A DNA stretch of 64,000 nucleotides from Enterococcus xiangfangensis (GTDB lineage Bacteria > Bacillota > Bacilli > Lactobacillales > Enterococcaceae). Positions 34,786 to 44,057 of this stretch are shown here, one piece after another. How positions within the stretch are numbered: the first letter of the stretch is position 1; each line of letters begins with the position of its first letter. The stretch lies in assembly GCF_005405365.1 (NCBI RefSeq), contig NZ_BJDX01000002.1, forward strand, positions 310,001 through 374,000, given 5' to 3'. The position numbers and the translations under genes are program-made. The notes below the pieces were generated by a model. The model saw nothing but the letters and a program-made list of their open reading frames with translations, was not told the origin of the DNA and made no database searches.

Positions 34786-35266
34786 AATGGTTTTCCGCCA
34801 GTTTATTTTTAAAAGAAGAACCGGCGTAGAAAATGAAGCATTCAAATAGTGCTAAAGCGTAAGTCCAATATTTAAAAGGATTGAAGAAATAAGTGATATA
34901 TCTATCTAAGGGAGTAAGAAAAATAATAAGTCCTAAGAATAAAACTCCGCTCATGATCAAACCTATAGTAGTATATTTTTGGGGTTTTAGACTGATCAAT
35001 AAAAGATAGAGTTTAGTAAACAATAACCACAAAAAGAAAAGAATCAGAGCGTGAGAACTTCTTTCTATCATTTTCCCTTTAAGAACAGTACTGAAAAGAA
35101 CAGAAAAGATAAGTAGTGCAATGATAGGTGCGAATAGAAAAAATTTATTTAATAGCAGTGCTAAATTTGTCATTTTCTTATTTTTATAGTCATGACGTAT
35201 AGTTTTTGATACATACAGATGGTATAGACAAACTCCAATGATCAGACACAACAATAAATAGCTCAA
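34784..35266 (-). CDS. unknown four-helix membrane protein
   Basis: About 160 residues with four hydrophobic segments (about 1-20, 42-62, 72-92, 102-120 from the chosen start) and a fifth weak one near 135. I recognise no family. The frame opens at TTG 35282-35284, but GGAAGGG lies between that codon and a second TTG at 35264-35266, which has 6-base spacing and is preferred. An extended -10 (TGATATAAT) lies just upstream, so the mRNA leader would be very short. Confidence 0.6.
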   Translation of the reverse strand: MSYLLLCLIIGVCLYHLYVSKTIRHDYKNKKMTNLALLLNKFFLFAPIIALLIFSVLFSTVLKGKMIERSSHALILFFLWLLFTKLYLLLISLKPQKYTTIGLIMSGVLFLGLIIFLTPLDRYITYFFNPFKYWTYALALFECFIFYAGSSFKNKLAENH

Positions 35267-35301
35267 AATGATCCCTTCCTTCAAAAAAATTATATCAGAT
35301 T

Positions 35302-35353
35302 AAACCAGACAGGTCTCGTAAGTGATTGACTATTTAGGAGACCTGTCTGGTTT
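35302..35353. repeat. 16-bp perfect inverted repeat between two minus-strand genes
   Basis: Arms AAACCAGACAGGTCTC (35302-35317) and GAGACCTGTCTGGTTT (35338-35353) enclose 20 bases. It follows the glycerol-dehydrogenase-like gene, so it may be its terminator, although the T tail on the minus strand is weak (TTTAATCT). It also lies directly upstream of the next gene's -10. Confidence 0.8.
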
Positions 35354-35383
35354 TCAAGTTGGTAGTAATAGTACACAAACTTT

Positions 35384-36466
35384 TTAGTTCTTGGTAAATT
35401 CTTCCAAAGCTTTCATTTTTTCGATGACAAGTTCGGGAGTAATGGTTTCTTTCATTAAATGGATCATCTCACCAGGAGCACAAGCGCGTTCGGCGACGGC
35501 TTGAAATTCTGAATCTGTCAGATTTAAGTTCATTGCTGCCAAGTTGATTGGTAAATTTAATAGTTGATAAAAGGGTAATAATTGTTCGATTTCTGTTTGT
35601 TTATTTTCAATCATCAACTGGACTAAAATACCGTAAGCCACTTTATTTCCGTGGAGCTGTTCATGACTGCCAGAGATAACAGTCAACGCATCATGGATCG
35701 AGTGTGCACCAGCGGTCCGACCGTATTCGTCACCGAACCCGCCAACCATTCCTGCTAATAAAATATTTGCTTCGACAACATCAATAAAGGCTTGATTCAT
35801 TTCTTTTTTGTCCATCGCATTCAAGGCAGCGATACTTTTGTTCAAAAGAATCTCATGACTTTTTTTAGCGGCGAATTCAGCCACTTGGACTTCAAGCGGT
35901 TTGACTGCTAATTGCGAGATGATCACGTTGGATTCGTACCATTTTGCTAAAGTATCGCCAATGCCTGCGATCATTAATTCTCGAGGAGAATGCAAAATAA
36001 CTGCAGGATCGATCAATACAAGATCATTTGCTTTGGGAAAAATATCATAGCGCAGCATGACACCAGTCTCGTCATAGATCACACTCAAAGGAGTATAGGA
36101 TGCACAAGTCGCTGCTAATGTTGGCAAGATGATGATGGGCAACTGAGCTTTGTAGGCAACGAATTTTCCTAAATCAGCAACTTTTCCACCGCCGACAGCG
36201 ACAATTCCGTCAAATTGCTCTTTTTTGCATAAAGACGCAAAATTTTCAGCAGCTGAGTCGGTACACTGTCCACCATAATAATGAAATGATTTTGCTAGGG
36301 ATAGTTCAGGAAAGTACGGCTTTACTGCGCTCCAAGACTTTTCTCCGTGCAAGATGAGGATATTCTTAATATTTCTTCGTTCAAGATGGAATTCTAATGA
36401 GTTCCAGGCATTTGGTTTCAATTCATATTCCTGCGGGGCACCGCGGACAATCAGCTGTTTTGTCAT
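35384..36466 (-). CDS. iron-containing alcohol dehydrogenase, GldA/HcxA-like
   Basis: A 360-residue group III metal-dependent dehydrogenase. The NAD-binding GGGKVADLGK lies near 92-101. Metal-binding positions can be placed at Asp near 170 (GIGDTLAKWYE), His in AGAHSIHDALT (about 254) and His in HEQLHGNKVAYG (about 271). Close to glycerol dehydrogenase, but the family also includes hydroxycarboxylate dehydrogenases, so the substrate is open. Candidate promoter -35 TTGCGT (36533-36538), 18 bp, -10 TATAAT (36509-36514). Monocistronic. Confidence 0.82.
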   Translation of the reverse strand: MTKQLIVRGAPQEYELKPNAWNSLEFHLERRNIKNILILHGEKSWSAVKPYFPELSLAKSFHYYGGQCTDSAAENFASLCKKEQFDGIVAVGGGKVADLGKFVAYKAQLPIIILPTLAATCASYTPLSVIYDETGVMLRYDIFPKANDLVLIDPAVILHSPRELMIAGIGDTLAKWYESNVIISQLAVKPLEVQVAEFAAKKSHEILLNKSIAALNAMDKKEMNQAFIDVVEANILLAGMVGGFGDEYGRTAGAHSIHDALTVISGSHEQLHGNKVAYGILVQLMIENKQTEIEQLLPFYQLLNLPINLAAMNLNLTDSEFQAVAERACAPGEMIHLMKETITPELVIEKMKALEEFTKN

Positions 36467-36777
36467 GAGAAAACTTCTTTCATCATTTTTTTAGATACAT
36501 CTTTTTTTATTATAATAGTTATGGTAGTATAAACGCAAGTTGCTTTTGAATATTTATTCTTTAATTGTTATATACTTATATTATTATTCATTAAAAGACC
36601 GACGTTCTGTTATCCTTTCATTGATTGTACAAGATCGCAGAGTGGAGAATGACTAGCTTTTTACAGTAAGACGTATGCAATTATTTATAGGTAGTCTGAA
36701 TATATTCAGCAAAATAAGCGACAAAAACAGCAATAGCTGGAAATTGGTTCATTATATAGTAAGAAGGAGCGGAAGAG
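36467..36777. other. 311-bp divergent control region before the GlnP-type operon
   Basis: Contains the minus-strand promoter described for the dehydrogenase gene, a possible plus-strand promoter (TTGAAT 36546-36551, 17 bp, TATATA 36569-36574) and a perfect 14-base palindrome CTGAATATATTCAG (36696-36709), a candidate operator about 70 bp before the start codon. AAGGAG serves the next gene. No riboswitch was recognised. Confidence 0.4.
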
Positions 36778-38229
36778 ATGAAAAAGAAAATTGGAGCATT
36801 GCTCACAGTGCTACTGATGGTGTTGAATTTTTTACCGGCAAATGTACACGGGGCAGAAAAAGATGCGATTTATGAACGGATCCAAGAAAGCGGCGAATTA
36901 GTTGTCGGTTTATCAGCGGACTATGCACCGTATGAATTTCATGCAGAGGTTGATGGAAAAGATGAGATTGTTGGATTCGATATCTCAATCGCTGAAAAAA
37001 TCGCAAAAGATATGGGTGTCAAACTAAAAATTGAAGAGCTTGGGTTCGATGCGCTTTTAGGTGCGTTGAAAACAGGAAAGATCGACCTCGTAATTTCTGG
37101 GATGTCGATTACGGAGGAGCGCTTAAAAGAAGTTGATTTTTCAGATCCATATTTTGTCGTCCAGCAAAAAGTTTTAGTTCGTAAAGAGGATAAGCAACGC
37201 TTTAAAACAACGGCTGATTTTGCTGAAATACCAGTCGGAGCACAAAAACAAACGACCCAAGAAGAGTTAGTCAAAAATGAAATGACTGGTGCCGAACTGA
37301 CTTCGTTACAAAAAGTTCCTGACTTGATCAATAACTTATTGAACAAAAAAGTTGAAGCCGTCGTGCTGGAACAACCAGTGGCTGAGGCCTATGCCCAACA
37401 AAGTGATAATGTAGCTTTAGCATCAGTGAAATTTGAACAAGGTGAAAAAGTTACGGCTATCGCCATGTCAAAAAATACACCAGAGTTGAAAAAACATGTT
37501 AACGGATCGATCAAAACGATCAATGACAAAGATTTATTGAAGGGGTATCAAAAAGAAGCAAATGAATTGATGTTCCAAGAAGACCAATCCTTCTTGCAAA
37601 AATATGGGCCTTACTACTTAGACGGTGCTAAGTATACTATTTTGTTAGCATTTGTGGGTGTCTTGTTTGGCTTGATCTTTGGTAGTTTATTAGCTTTGAT
37701 GAAACTCAGCAAGAGTAAGATCTTGAAAGCTATCGCAGTCATCTACATTGAATATGTTCGGGGAACACCACTGTTAGTCCAAATCTTTATCGTTTATTTC
37801 GGGACCGGTGTTTTAGGATTAGACTTATCTAAATTATTGGCTGGTTGTATCGCGGTCTCACTTAACAGTGCCGCATATGTGGCTGAGATCGTCCGGGCGG
37901 GGATCAATGCGGTGAACAAAGGTCAAACGGAAGCTGCTCGTTCATTAGGCATGAATCAAAAAGAAGCGATGCGGTATATCATCTTCCCACAAGCCATTAA
38001 AAATATTTTACCGGCATTAGGAAATGAATTTGTGACGATTATCAAAGAATCATCAGTGGTTTCGGTTATCGGCGTTTCGGAATTGATTTTCCAAACAGGT
38101 GTCGTGCAAGGCGCTAGCTTTAAGCCGTTCTTACCGTATGTGTTGGTATCACTGATCTACTTCGTGTTGACCTTCTGTATTTCCCGTCTATTAGGTTTAG
38201 TTGAAAGGAGAATGGGCCTGAATGATTAA
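36778..38229 (+). CDS. fused substrate-binding/permease protein of a glutamine-type ABC importer
   Basis: A 483-residue fusion. Signal peptide 1-26 (cut near HGA-EK). Solute-binding domain about 30-265 with [27 protein letters not shown] and [24 protein letters not shown]. Permease domain about 280-480 with [11 protein letters not shown] and the EAA loop [28 protein letters not shown]. This is the GlnP layout of lactic acid bacteria with one binding domain. It works with the ATPase encoded next, overlapping by 8 bp. Glutamine/glutamate-type polar amino acid is likely. Confidence 0.9.
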   Translation: MKKKIGALLTVLLMVLNFLPANVHGAEKDAIYERIQESGELVVGLSADYAPYEFHAEVDGKDEIVGFDISIAEKIAKDMGVKLKIEELGFDALLGALKTGKIDLVISGMSITEERLKEVDFSDPYFVVQQKVLVRKEDKQRFKTTADFAEIPVGAQKQTTQEELVKNEMTGAELTSLQKVPDLINNLLNKKVEAVVLEQPVAEAYAQQSDNVALASVKFEQGEKVTAIAMSKNTPELKKHVNGSIKTINDKDLLKGYQKEANELMFQEDQSFLQKYGPYYLDGAKYTILLAFVGVLFGLIFGSLLALMKLSKSKILKAIAVIYIEYVRGTPLLVQIFIVYFGTGVLGLDLSKLLAGCIAVSLNSAAYVAEIVRAGINAVNKGQTEAARSLGMNQKEAMRYIIFPQAIKNILPALGNEFVTIIKESSVVSVIGVSELIFQTGVVQGASFKPFLPYVLVSLIYFVLTFCISRLLGLVERRMGLND

Positions 38230-38944
38230 TGTACAAAAATTATCTAAAAGTTTTGGTAATAACGAGGTATTGAAATCGATTGATCTTACGGTAAAAGAAG
38301 GGGAAGTTGTGGTAATTATCGGACCTTCTGGGAGTGGGAAAAGTACGATTTTGCGTTGTTTGAACTTATTGGAAGAACCGACTTCAGGAGAAATCTTTTT
38401 TGAAAAGCAAAATATTACAGCGCCTAATAGTAATATCGATCAGATTCGTCAAAAAATGGGCATGGTATTCCAAAGTTTCAATTTGTTCCCGCATATGAGT
38501 GTGTTGGACAATCTGACGATTACACCGGTAAAAATAAAAAAAGAAGATCCTGCAAAGGCAAAGGAACAAGCTTTATCATTGTTAGATCAAGTTGGGTTAA
38601 AAGAAAAGGCGAACAGCTATCCGGCTAGTTTATCTGGCGGACAGCAACAGCGGGTGGCGATTGCTCGTGCACTTGCGATGAACCCTGACGTGATGTTGTT
38701 TGATGAACCGACTTCTGCGCTTGATCCAGAAATGGTCGGTGAAGTGTTGGGTGTTATGCAAGACTTAGCAAAAAAAGGGATGACAATGGTCGTTGTAACG
38801 CATGAGATGGGCTTTGCTAAAGAAGTAGCTGATCGTGTGATTTTTATGGCAGACGGTATCATCCAAGAAGAAGGCACTCCAGAAGAAATATTTGATCATC
38901 CGCAAAATAGTCGGACACAAGATTTCTTGAATAAAGTATTATAA
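38222..38944 (+). CDS. glnQ: polar amino acid ABC transporter ATPase
   Basis: A 240-residue ABC ATPase. Walker [10 protein letters not shown] (about 38-46), signature [15 protein letters not shown] (about 139-153), Walker [13 protein letters not shown], switch His in VTHEMGFA. Nearly all residues match the GlnQ/HisP group. The start overlaps the permease gene end, so the two are coupled. Confidence 0.92.
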   Translation: MINVQKLSKSFGNNEVLKSIDLTVKEGEVVVIIGPSGSGKSTILRCLNLLEEPTSGEIFFEKQNITAPNSNIDQIRQKMGMVFQSFNLFPHMSVLDNLTITPVKIKKEDPAKAKEQALSLLDQVGLKEKANSYPASLSGGQQQRVAIARALAMNPDVMLFDEPTSALDPEMVGEVLGVMQDLAKKGMTMVVVTHEMGFAKEVADRVIFMADGIIQEEGTPEEIFDHPQNSRTQDFLNKVL

Positions 38945-38968
38945 TTGTTACGAAATGGAGGAGTAAGG

Positions 38969-40117
38969 ATGGATAACAGTAAAATAGCACGACGCTTCCA
39001 ACAACCAGCGGAAAACTTATTGATGAAGATCGCGATCTTAGCAAAAGAACAAGAAGAGATCATTGATCTATCAATTGGCGATCCGGATTTGATCACGAAC
39101 CCAGCGATCATCGAAGCAGCCTATGCAGATGTAAAAAAAGGCGCGACGAACTATACTGCGCCGGCCGGCAGTAAAGAATTTTTGCAGGCAGTTGTTGATT
39201 TTTATCAAAAAAAATATGGCTTGACCTTCCAATTAGATCAAGTTCACGCGACAGTTGGAGCATTACACGCGATGTATTTAGTAATGCAAGTTCTGCTTGA
39301 TCCCGGTGATGAGGTGATCATTCACGAACCGTACTTTTCTCCTTATCGCGAACAAGTGGTACTTTCTGGGGGAACACCCGTCATTGTTCCAACTTATGAA
39401 GAAAATGGGTTCCAATTAGATGTGGAAGACTTAAAGAAAGCAATCACTGAGCGAACAAAGGCGATTGTAATCAATTCACCGAATAATCCGACAGGAACAG
39501 TCTTTACGGAGGCAACCTTGAAACAAATTGCTGAAGTAGCTATTGAAAATGATCTATTTATTATTTCAGATGAAATCTATGAAGATTTTGCTTTTACAGA
39601 AAAATTTGTACCGATGGCACGCCTTGCGCCAGAAAATACCATCACGATCAGCGGTCTATCAAAAGGTTTTGCGATGACCGGCTGGCGTTTAGGGTATTTG
39701 ATTGCTCCGGCATATATCAAACAAATCGCCGGTATGATCAATGAAAGTATTACTTATTCGGCACCAACGGCCTCTCAACGTGCGGGTATTTATGCTTTGG
39801 GTCATTATGAAGAACTTGTTTTGCCGACGGTTGCTATTTTTAAAGAACGGCTAGAATATATTGAAAAAAGAGTTGCTGATATTCCATACTTATCCTTGCG
39901 ACCAGTTGCTGGTAGCATGTACGCGTTTATCAACATCAGTAAAAGCGGACTGGATTCGGTGACATTTGTAGAGCAAGTGTTAGAACAAAGCGGCGTATTA
40001 TTTGTTCCCGGTAAAGCGTTTGGTGCAACAGGCGATAACTACATTCGCTTAGCAGCAACCCAGCCATTAGAACTATTAGCAGAAGCTTTTGATCGATTGG
40101 AAAAGTTGACTTTTTAA
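38969..40117 (+). CDS. class I/II PLP aminotransferase
   Basis: A 382-residue fold-type I aminotransferase. Motifs: NSPNNPTGTVF (about 172), SDEIYEDF (about 205), PLP lysine in ISGLSKGFAMTGWRLGYL (about 230) and the C-terminal substrate Arg in NYIRLAATQ. The frame opens at TTG 38945; GGAGGAG sets the start at ATG 38969. It is cotranscribed with the glutamine-type importer, so glutamate/aspartate may be an amino donor. PatA-type N-acetyl-DAP aminotransferase, missing from the dap cluster, is one possible role (inference). Confidence 0.85.
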   Translation: MDNSKIARRFQQPAENLLMKIAILAKEQEEIIDLSIGDPDLITNPAIIEAAYADVKKGATNYTAPAGSKEFLQAVVDFYQKKYGLTFQLDQVHATVGALHAMYLVMQVLLDPGDEVIIHEPYFSPYREQVVLSGGTPVIVPTYEENGFQLDVEDLKKAITERTKAIVINSPNNPTGTVFTEATLKQIAEVAIENDLFIISDEIYEDFAFTEKFVPMARLAPENTITISGLSKGFAMTGWRLGYLIAPAYIKQIAGMINESITYSAPTASQRAGIYALGHYEELVLPTVAIFKERLEYIEKRVADIPYLSLRPVAGSMYAFINISKSGLDSVTFVEQVLEQSGVLFVPGKAFGATGDNYIRLAATQPLELLAEAFDRLEKLTF

Positions 40118-40143
40118 AGTCTGTCTGCTCAGATAAAGAAATC

Positions 40144-40181
40144 AAAAGGTTGTGACATATGTCGCAGCCTTTTATTTTTTT
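40144..40181 (+). terminator. terminator after the aminotransferase
   Basis: Stem AAAAGGTTGTGAC / GTCGCAGCCTTTT with G-U wobbles and a 4-nt loop, followed by ATTTTTTT. Confidence 0.85.
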
Positions 40182-40258
40182 GTCATAGGTATGAGTCTTG
40201 CTTCTTAGATTAATTTGTTATAATCAATATAAAAGTAGAAGAGAAGGTGTGCAGACAA

Positions 40259-41122
40259 ATGACTAGAACGTGGTTTATTACGGGAGGAAGTAAAGGAATC
40301 GGTTTTGAAACGGCGAAGATTGTTTTAGAAAATGGCGATCAAGTTATTTCATTTTCTAGAACAGAAGGGAAGCTAGCCAGTTTAAAAGAAAAATATGATC
40401 AATCCCTATTGATCTGTTTAGGTGATATTGAGCAACGTGAAGCGGTATTTGCTGCTGCGGCTAAAGGAGCGGAAACATTTAAGGGAATCGATATTGCTTT
40501 AAGCAACGCTGGAATGATGCTTGGCGGTATGGTTGAAGAGACGACTGAAGCAGAAGCACGGAAAATAATGAATGTAAATTTCTTTGGTTCGCTTTGGACA
40601 GCACAAGTAGTTTCTCCGTATTTACGCAAAAAACAGGGGCGTTTCATTCAAATGAGCAGTATCGGCGGAATCATGTCTTGGATGACTTCCGGGTTGTACA
40701 GTGCTAGTAAATTTGCGATAGAAGGTCTGACAGAAGCATTGGCACAAGAATTAGCGCCGTTTGGTGTTCATGTTACGATCGTAGAGCCAGGCGGTTATTG
40801 GACAGATCTTTATAAAAATTTGCATAGTAGCGAGCGGTTCTCCGATTATCAAGAACTTCATCAGCAAATGGATGACTTCTCAAAAGAGCAAGAAGGTCAA
40901 GCGACAGATAGTGATCCAGCTTTAGCCGCAACAGCAATTTTTAAACTTGCAGCATTGCCTGAGCCGCCATTGCGTTTACTTTTGAGTGATTCTCTTTTTG
41001 ATATGGTGATTGAAGCGACGGAAAATAAAATCACTGATTGGAAAAAAGAGGAGTCTCTCAGTCGCGCATCAGAAAAATTGATTCCCATGCCAAAAGGTTA
41101 TTTAGATGATACTGAGTTATAA
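40259..41122 (+). CDS. short-chain dehydrogenase/reductase
   Basis: About 287 residues. Cofactor loop FITGGSKGIGFETA near the start (TGxxxGxG), NAG at LSNAGMM, catalytic Ser near 138 (QMSSIGG) and YSASK (Tyr near 152, Lys 156). The frame opens at GTG 40247; AAGGTG spacing favours ATG 40259. The substrate is unknown. A NUDIX gene follows 23 bp downstream with no terminator. Confidence 0.85.
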   Translation: MTRTWFITGGSKGIGFETAKIVLENGDQVISFSRTEGKLASLKEKYDQSLLICLGDIEQREAVFAAAAKGAETFKGIDIALSNAGMMLGGMVEETTEAEARKIMNVNFFGSLWTAQVVSPYLRKKQGRFIQMSSIGGIMSWMTSGLYSASKFAIEGLTEALAQELAPFGVHVTIVEPGGYWTDLYKNLHSSERFSDYQELHQQMDDFSKEQEGQATDSDPALAATAIFKLAALPEPPLRLLLSDSLFDMVIEATENKITDWKKEESLSRASEKLIPMPKGYLDDTEL

Positions 41123-41145
41123 AAAATAGAAAGCAGACGTAAGCG

Positions 41146-41715
41146 ATGAACGAAATTATTGAAGAAATCAAAGCGTATGAGCCCTTTACGCAACAAGAAG
41201 CCAAAGATCAAAAACTATTTTTAGAGAACGTACAATTCCAAAAAAATTTGCTGACTCGGGAAAATCCAGACTATCATTTTTCTTCTTCAGCCTGGGTAGT
41301 CAATCCAGTATATGATAAGGTGCTGATGGTCTATCACAATATCTATCAGTCTTATTCTTGGACAGGCGGACATGCAGATGGCTGTGACGATCTTCTTTTC
41401 GTCGCTAAGAAGGAATTAGAAGAAGAGACTGGGATCAAAGAGTATCAGTTGATTCATGAAGGTCTGTTTGCCTTTGATATTCTACCTGTGCCAGCCCATG
41501 TTAAAAACGGGCAACCTATCAAGGAACACTACCACATCAATACGACTTATTTATTTATGGCAGCAGAGGACCAACCTTTTAAAATCAAAGAAGATGAAAA
41601 CAGCGATGTAAAATGGATCGATATTGCGGCTATTGATACGGCAGTGACGGAAGAAGCGATGAAAGTTTATTACCATAAAATGGTGGAAAAGGCACGGCTG
41701 CTAAAAGATAGCTGA
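41146..41715 (+). CDS. NUDIX hydrolase
   Basis: A 189-residue protein with a central Nudix box GHADGCDDLLFVAKKELEEETGI at about 72-94 that fits GX5EX7REUXEEXGU except for D in place of the first E and K in place of R. The metal-binding Glu cluster is intact. The substrate (nucleoside diphosphate derivative) cannot be told. Weak ribosome site; probably cotranscribed with the SDR gene. Confidence 0.82.
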   Translation: MNEIIEEIKAYEPFTQQEAKDQKLFLENVQFQKNLLTRENPDYHFSSSAWVVNPVYDKVLMVYHNIYQSYSWTGGHADGCDDLLFVAKKELEEETGIKEYQLIHEGLFAFDILPVPAHVKNGQPIKEHYHINTTYLFMAAEDQPFKIKEDENSDVKWIDIAAIDTAVTEEAMKVYYHKMVEKARLLKDS

Positions 41716-41738
41716 AACTAGCGATGCAAATAAAAAAT

Positions 41739-41768
41739 AAGATGACTGGGAAACTGGGCATCTTTTTT
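41739..41768 (+). terminator. terminator after the NUDIX gene
   Basis: Hairpin AAGATG...CATCTT with additional internal pairs, followed by TTTTTT. Confidence 0.7.
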
Positions 41769-42366
41769 ATTGTTTAAGCAAAAGTAGTTTACATAATTTA
41801 ATTACGAATCGATACTTGAAAATTAGAGCAGCTCAGTTTTTCCATGATTGCTTGATGGCTAAAAAATGATTTTAAGCTAAAAAAAATCAAATCTAATTAT
41901 CATAATTATTGATAAGAAAAGCGTGTATCAAAAATAGTACCCATGGAGCCCGACAATTTATTGGCATATTTCTGTCTTTTTTTAATTTTAAATAATAATT
42001 GTAAGTAGCGTAGAAAACGCTATCTAATTTTTTTAGTACGATTTTAGCTTGGTATGACGTTGTTTTTACGTAAAATCAAGATATGATAAAAAAACAAATT
42101 AAAATGGTGGTGTTTAATGTTCTCGTCTTTTGTTATTTTTTCATTTAATCGATCGTTTTTATTGAATCAGATAAGTCTGCTTAAACGATGTTTTTAAGAT
42201 GTTTGCCAATTTCTAGCTATCTTGCGCTTGATGTTTTTTCATTGTAAAGTAACATTCAGGGAGTTTCTTACGTTTACAGTGTTCTTGCTCAATGACTAAC
42301 GAACTATCAGAACAAAACACTGGGTAATGAAGCATCCTAGATAAAAATTGAATAGGAGTGGTTTTA
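41769..42366. other. about 600-bp AT-rich gap before an amino acid permease
   Basis: Holds a small hairpin TAGCGT / ACGCTA (42006-42022) followed by a T tract; a possible promoter (TTGTTT 42060-42065, 16 bp, TATGAT 42082-42087); a 26-codon ORF at 42117-42197 behind GGTGGTG, encoding a hydrophobic and basic peptide; and a loose hairpin (CAGTGTTCT 42277-42285 with AGAAC...AACACTG 42309-42322) just ahead of the permease ribosome site. No larger gene is seen. Confidence 0.35.
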
Positions 42367-43854
42367 ATGTCCAAAGCAGAAAAAGGCATGACGCTTGGCG
42401 CTCTGGTCATGATGATCTTTACCTCAGTATTCGGGTTTGCTAATGGCCCGGTCGCTTTTTACTTGATGGGGTATGGCTCGATCGTCTTTTATGTCGTTGC
42501 CGCGATTCTATTTTTCATTCCGTTTGCTTTAATGATGGCTGAATTTGGTTCAACTATCAAAGGTGAAAACAGCGGGATGTATAAATGGTTGGAAGTCAGC
42601 GTAGGACCGCGTTTTGCGTTCATCGGAACGTTCATGTGGTTTGCTTCTTACGTTGTCTGGATGGTTTCTACATCGTCAAAAGTTTGGATCCCTTTCACAA
42701 CGGCATTTGCCGGAAGTGACCAAACGCAAAAACTGCACATGTTTGGTCTAAATTCAACCCAAATGGTTGGTCTTTTAGCATGTGTATGGATGATTATTGT
42801 TACTTTAGTCTCGATCAAAGGGGTTAAAGGAATCGTTAAGATCACAAGTCTGGGCGGACTTGCGGTAACTAGTTTGAACGTTGTTCTTATTGTGATTTCA
42901 GGCATTATTTTGGTTGCAAACGGCGGTCATTTGGCTCAACCGTTCGACCACATTTTACATTCGCCAAACCCTAGTTATCAAAGTCCAATCGGGTTATTAG
43001 GTTTTGCTGTATTCGCGATTTTTGCGTATGGCGGGATTGAAGCTGTCGGCGGAATGGTCGACAAAACACATAACCCAGAAAAAACATTCCCTAAAGCAGT
43101 CGTTCTTTCTGCCTTGATCATTTCGGTCGGCTATGCACTGGGAATTTTCCTTTGGGGTGTAAGTACAAATTGGCAAGATGTTTTATCTGGTGATTCAACT
43201 AACTTAGGAAATATCTCTTATGTCATGATGAACAACTTAGGTGTTGAGTTTGGTAAAGGTATCGGTCTTAGCCAAGCAGCTGCTATTAGCATGGGTAACT
43301 GGTTTGCTCGTTATACTGGTTTAGGTATGTTCTTGGCATACAGCGGGGCATTCTTTACATTGACGTATTCACCATTGAAGACGTTGATTATGGGAACACC
43401 TAAAAAATTATGGCCTAAGAAATTTACTGTCTTAAACGAAAATGGTATGCCAAGTTACGCAATGTGGACACAATGTGCGATTGTTGTTGCGATTATTTTG
43501 ATCGCTTCATTCGCTACACCAGATCCATCAGCGTTCTACAATATTTTGACTTTGATGGCAAACGTATCAATGACATTGCCGTACTTATTCTTGATTTATG
43601 CATTTCCTAAATTCAAGAAAAAAGAAGGTCTGGAACGGCCGTTTGAAGTATACAAATCACATGGCATGACAATGGCTATCAGTATAGTAGTCTTCTTATT
43701 AGTATTGGGTGCGAATGTCTTTACGATCTTCCAACCAATCATTGAAGGTGCTGGTGCACGGGATACACTTTGGATGATTGCAGGTCCAGTTGGATTTACA
43801 GTAGTAGGAATCATTCTTTATCAAAACTACGTACGTCGTTCAAAAGCTGAATAA
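42367..43854 (+). CDS. APC-family amino acid transporter (YjeM/glutamate-GABA type)
   Basis: A 495-residue polytopic permease with about 12 helices. The first helix, MIFTSVFGFANGPVAFYLMG, and the segment FAVFAIFAYGGIEAVGGMVDKTHNPEKTFPKA are typical of the glutamate:GABA antiporter/YjeM branch. The frame opens at GTG 42358; AGGAG 8 bases before ATG 42367 sets the start. No decarboxylase gene is nearby. A long AT-rich leader precedes it. Confidence 0.85.
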   Translation: MSKAEKGMTLGALVMMIFTSVFGFANGPVAFYLMGYGSIVFYVVAAILFFIPFALMMAEFGSTIKGENSGMYKWLEVSVGPRFAFIGTFMWFASYVVWMVSTSSKVWIPFTTAFAGSDQTQKLHMFGLNSTQMVGLLACVWMIIVTLVSIKGVKGIVKITSLGGLAVTSLNVVLIVISGIILVANGGHLAQPFDHILHSPNPSYQSPIGLLGFAVFAIFAYGGIEAVGGMVDKTHNPEKTFPKAVVLSALIISVGYALGIFLWGVSTNWQDVLSGDSTNLGNISYVMMNNLGVEFGKGIGLSQAAAISMGNWFARYTGLGMFLAYSGAFFTLTYSPLKTLIMGTPKKLWPKKFTVLNENGMPSYAMWTQCAIVVAIILIASFATPDPSAFYNILTLMANVSMTLPYLFLIYAFPKFKKKEGLERPFEVYKSHGMTMAISIVVFLLVLGANVFTIFQPIIEGAGARDTLWMIAGPVGFTVVGIILYQNYVRRSKAE

Positions 43855-43863
43855 TTAATTATC

Positions 43864-43895
43864 AAGCCTCGGCAAATTTTGCTGAGGCTTTTTTT
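43864..43895 (+). terminator. terminator of the permease gene
   Basis: Stem AGCCTCGGCAAA / TTTGCTGAGGCT (one G-U pair) followed by seven T. Confidence 0.9.
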
Positions 43896-43927
43896 AAGAA
43901 AGCACATCCAATTTGATTAGACCAACA

Positions 43928-43984
43928 ACACTATATATCGTGTTGTTTTTTTACATAACATTAAAAACACACAAAATCTAGTCT
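43928..43984 (+). promoter_or_regulatory. two NrdR-like boxes and promoter of the deoxynucleoside salvage pair
   Basis: ACACTATATATCGTGT (43928-43943) fits the NrdR box ACACWATATATWGTGT at 15 of 16 positions; ACACAAAATCTAGTCT (43969-43984) fits at 13 of 16. Start-to-start distance is 41 bp, about four helical turns. A likely promoter follows directly: TTTACT (43984-43989), 16 bp, TAATAT (44006-44011). The first box lies in an AACAACAC / GTGTTGTT stem with a T run, so it could also act as a second terminator. Confidence 0.7.
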
Positions 43985-44057
43985 TTACTTCAAAAAAAAT
44001 AGTAGTAATATTTATCAAGGATTTAAAAAAGTTTAATAAGAAGGGATAGATGAAACG

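Noticed and set aside
36675-36875. 66-codon ORF overlapping the start of the glutamine-type importer gene, considered as a leader peptide
   Set aside because: No ribosome site, no biased amino acid run, no following terminator/antiterminator pair, and it runs into the importer coding sequence out of frame.
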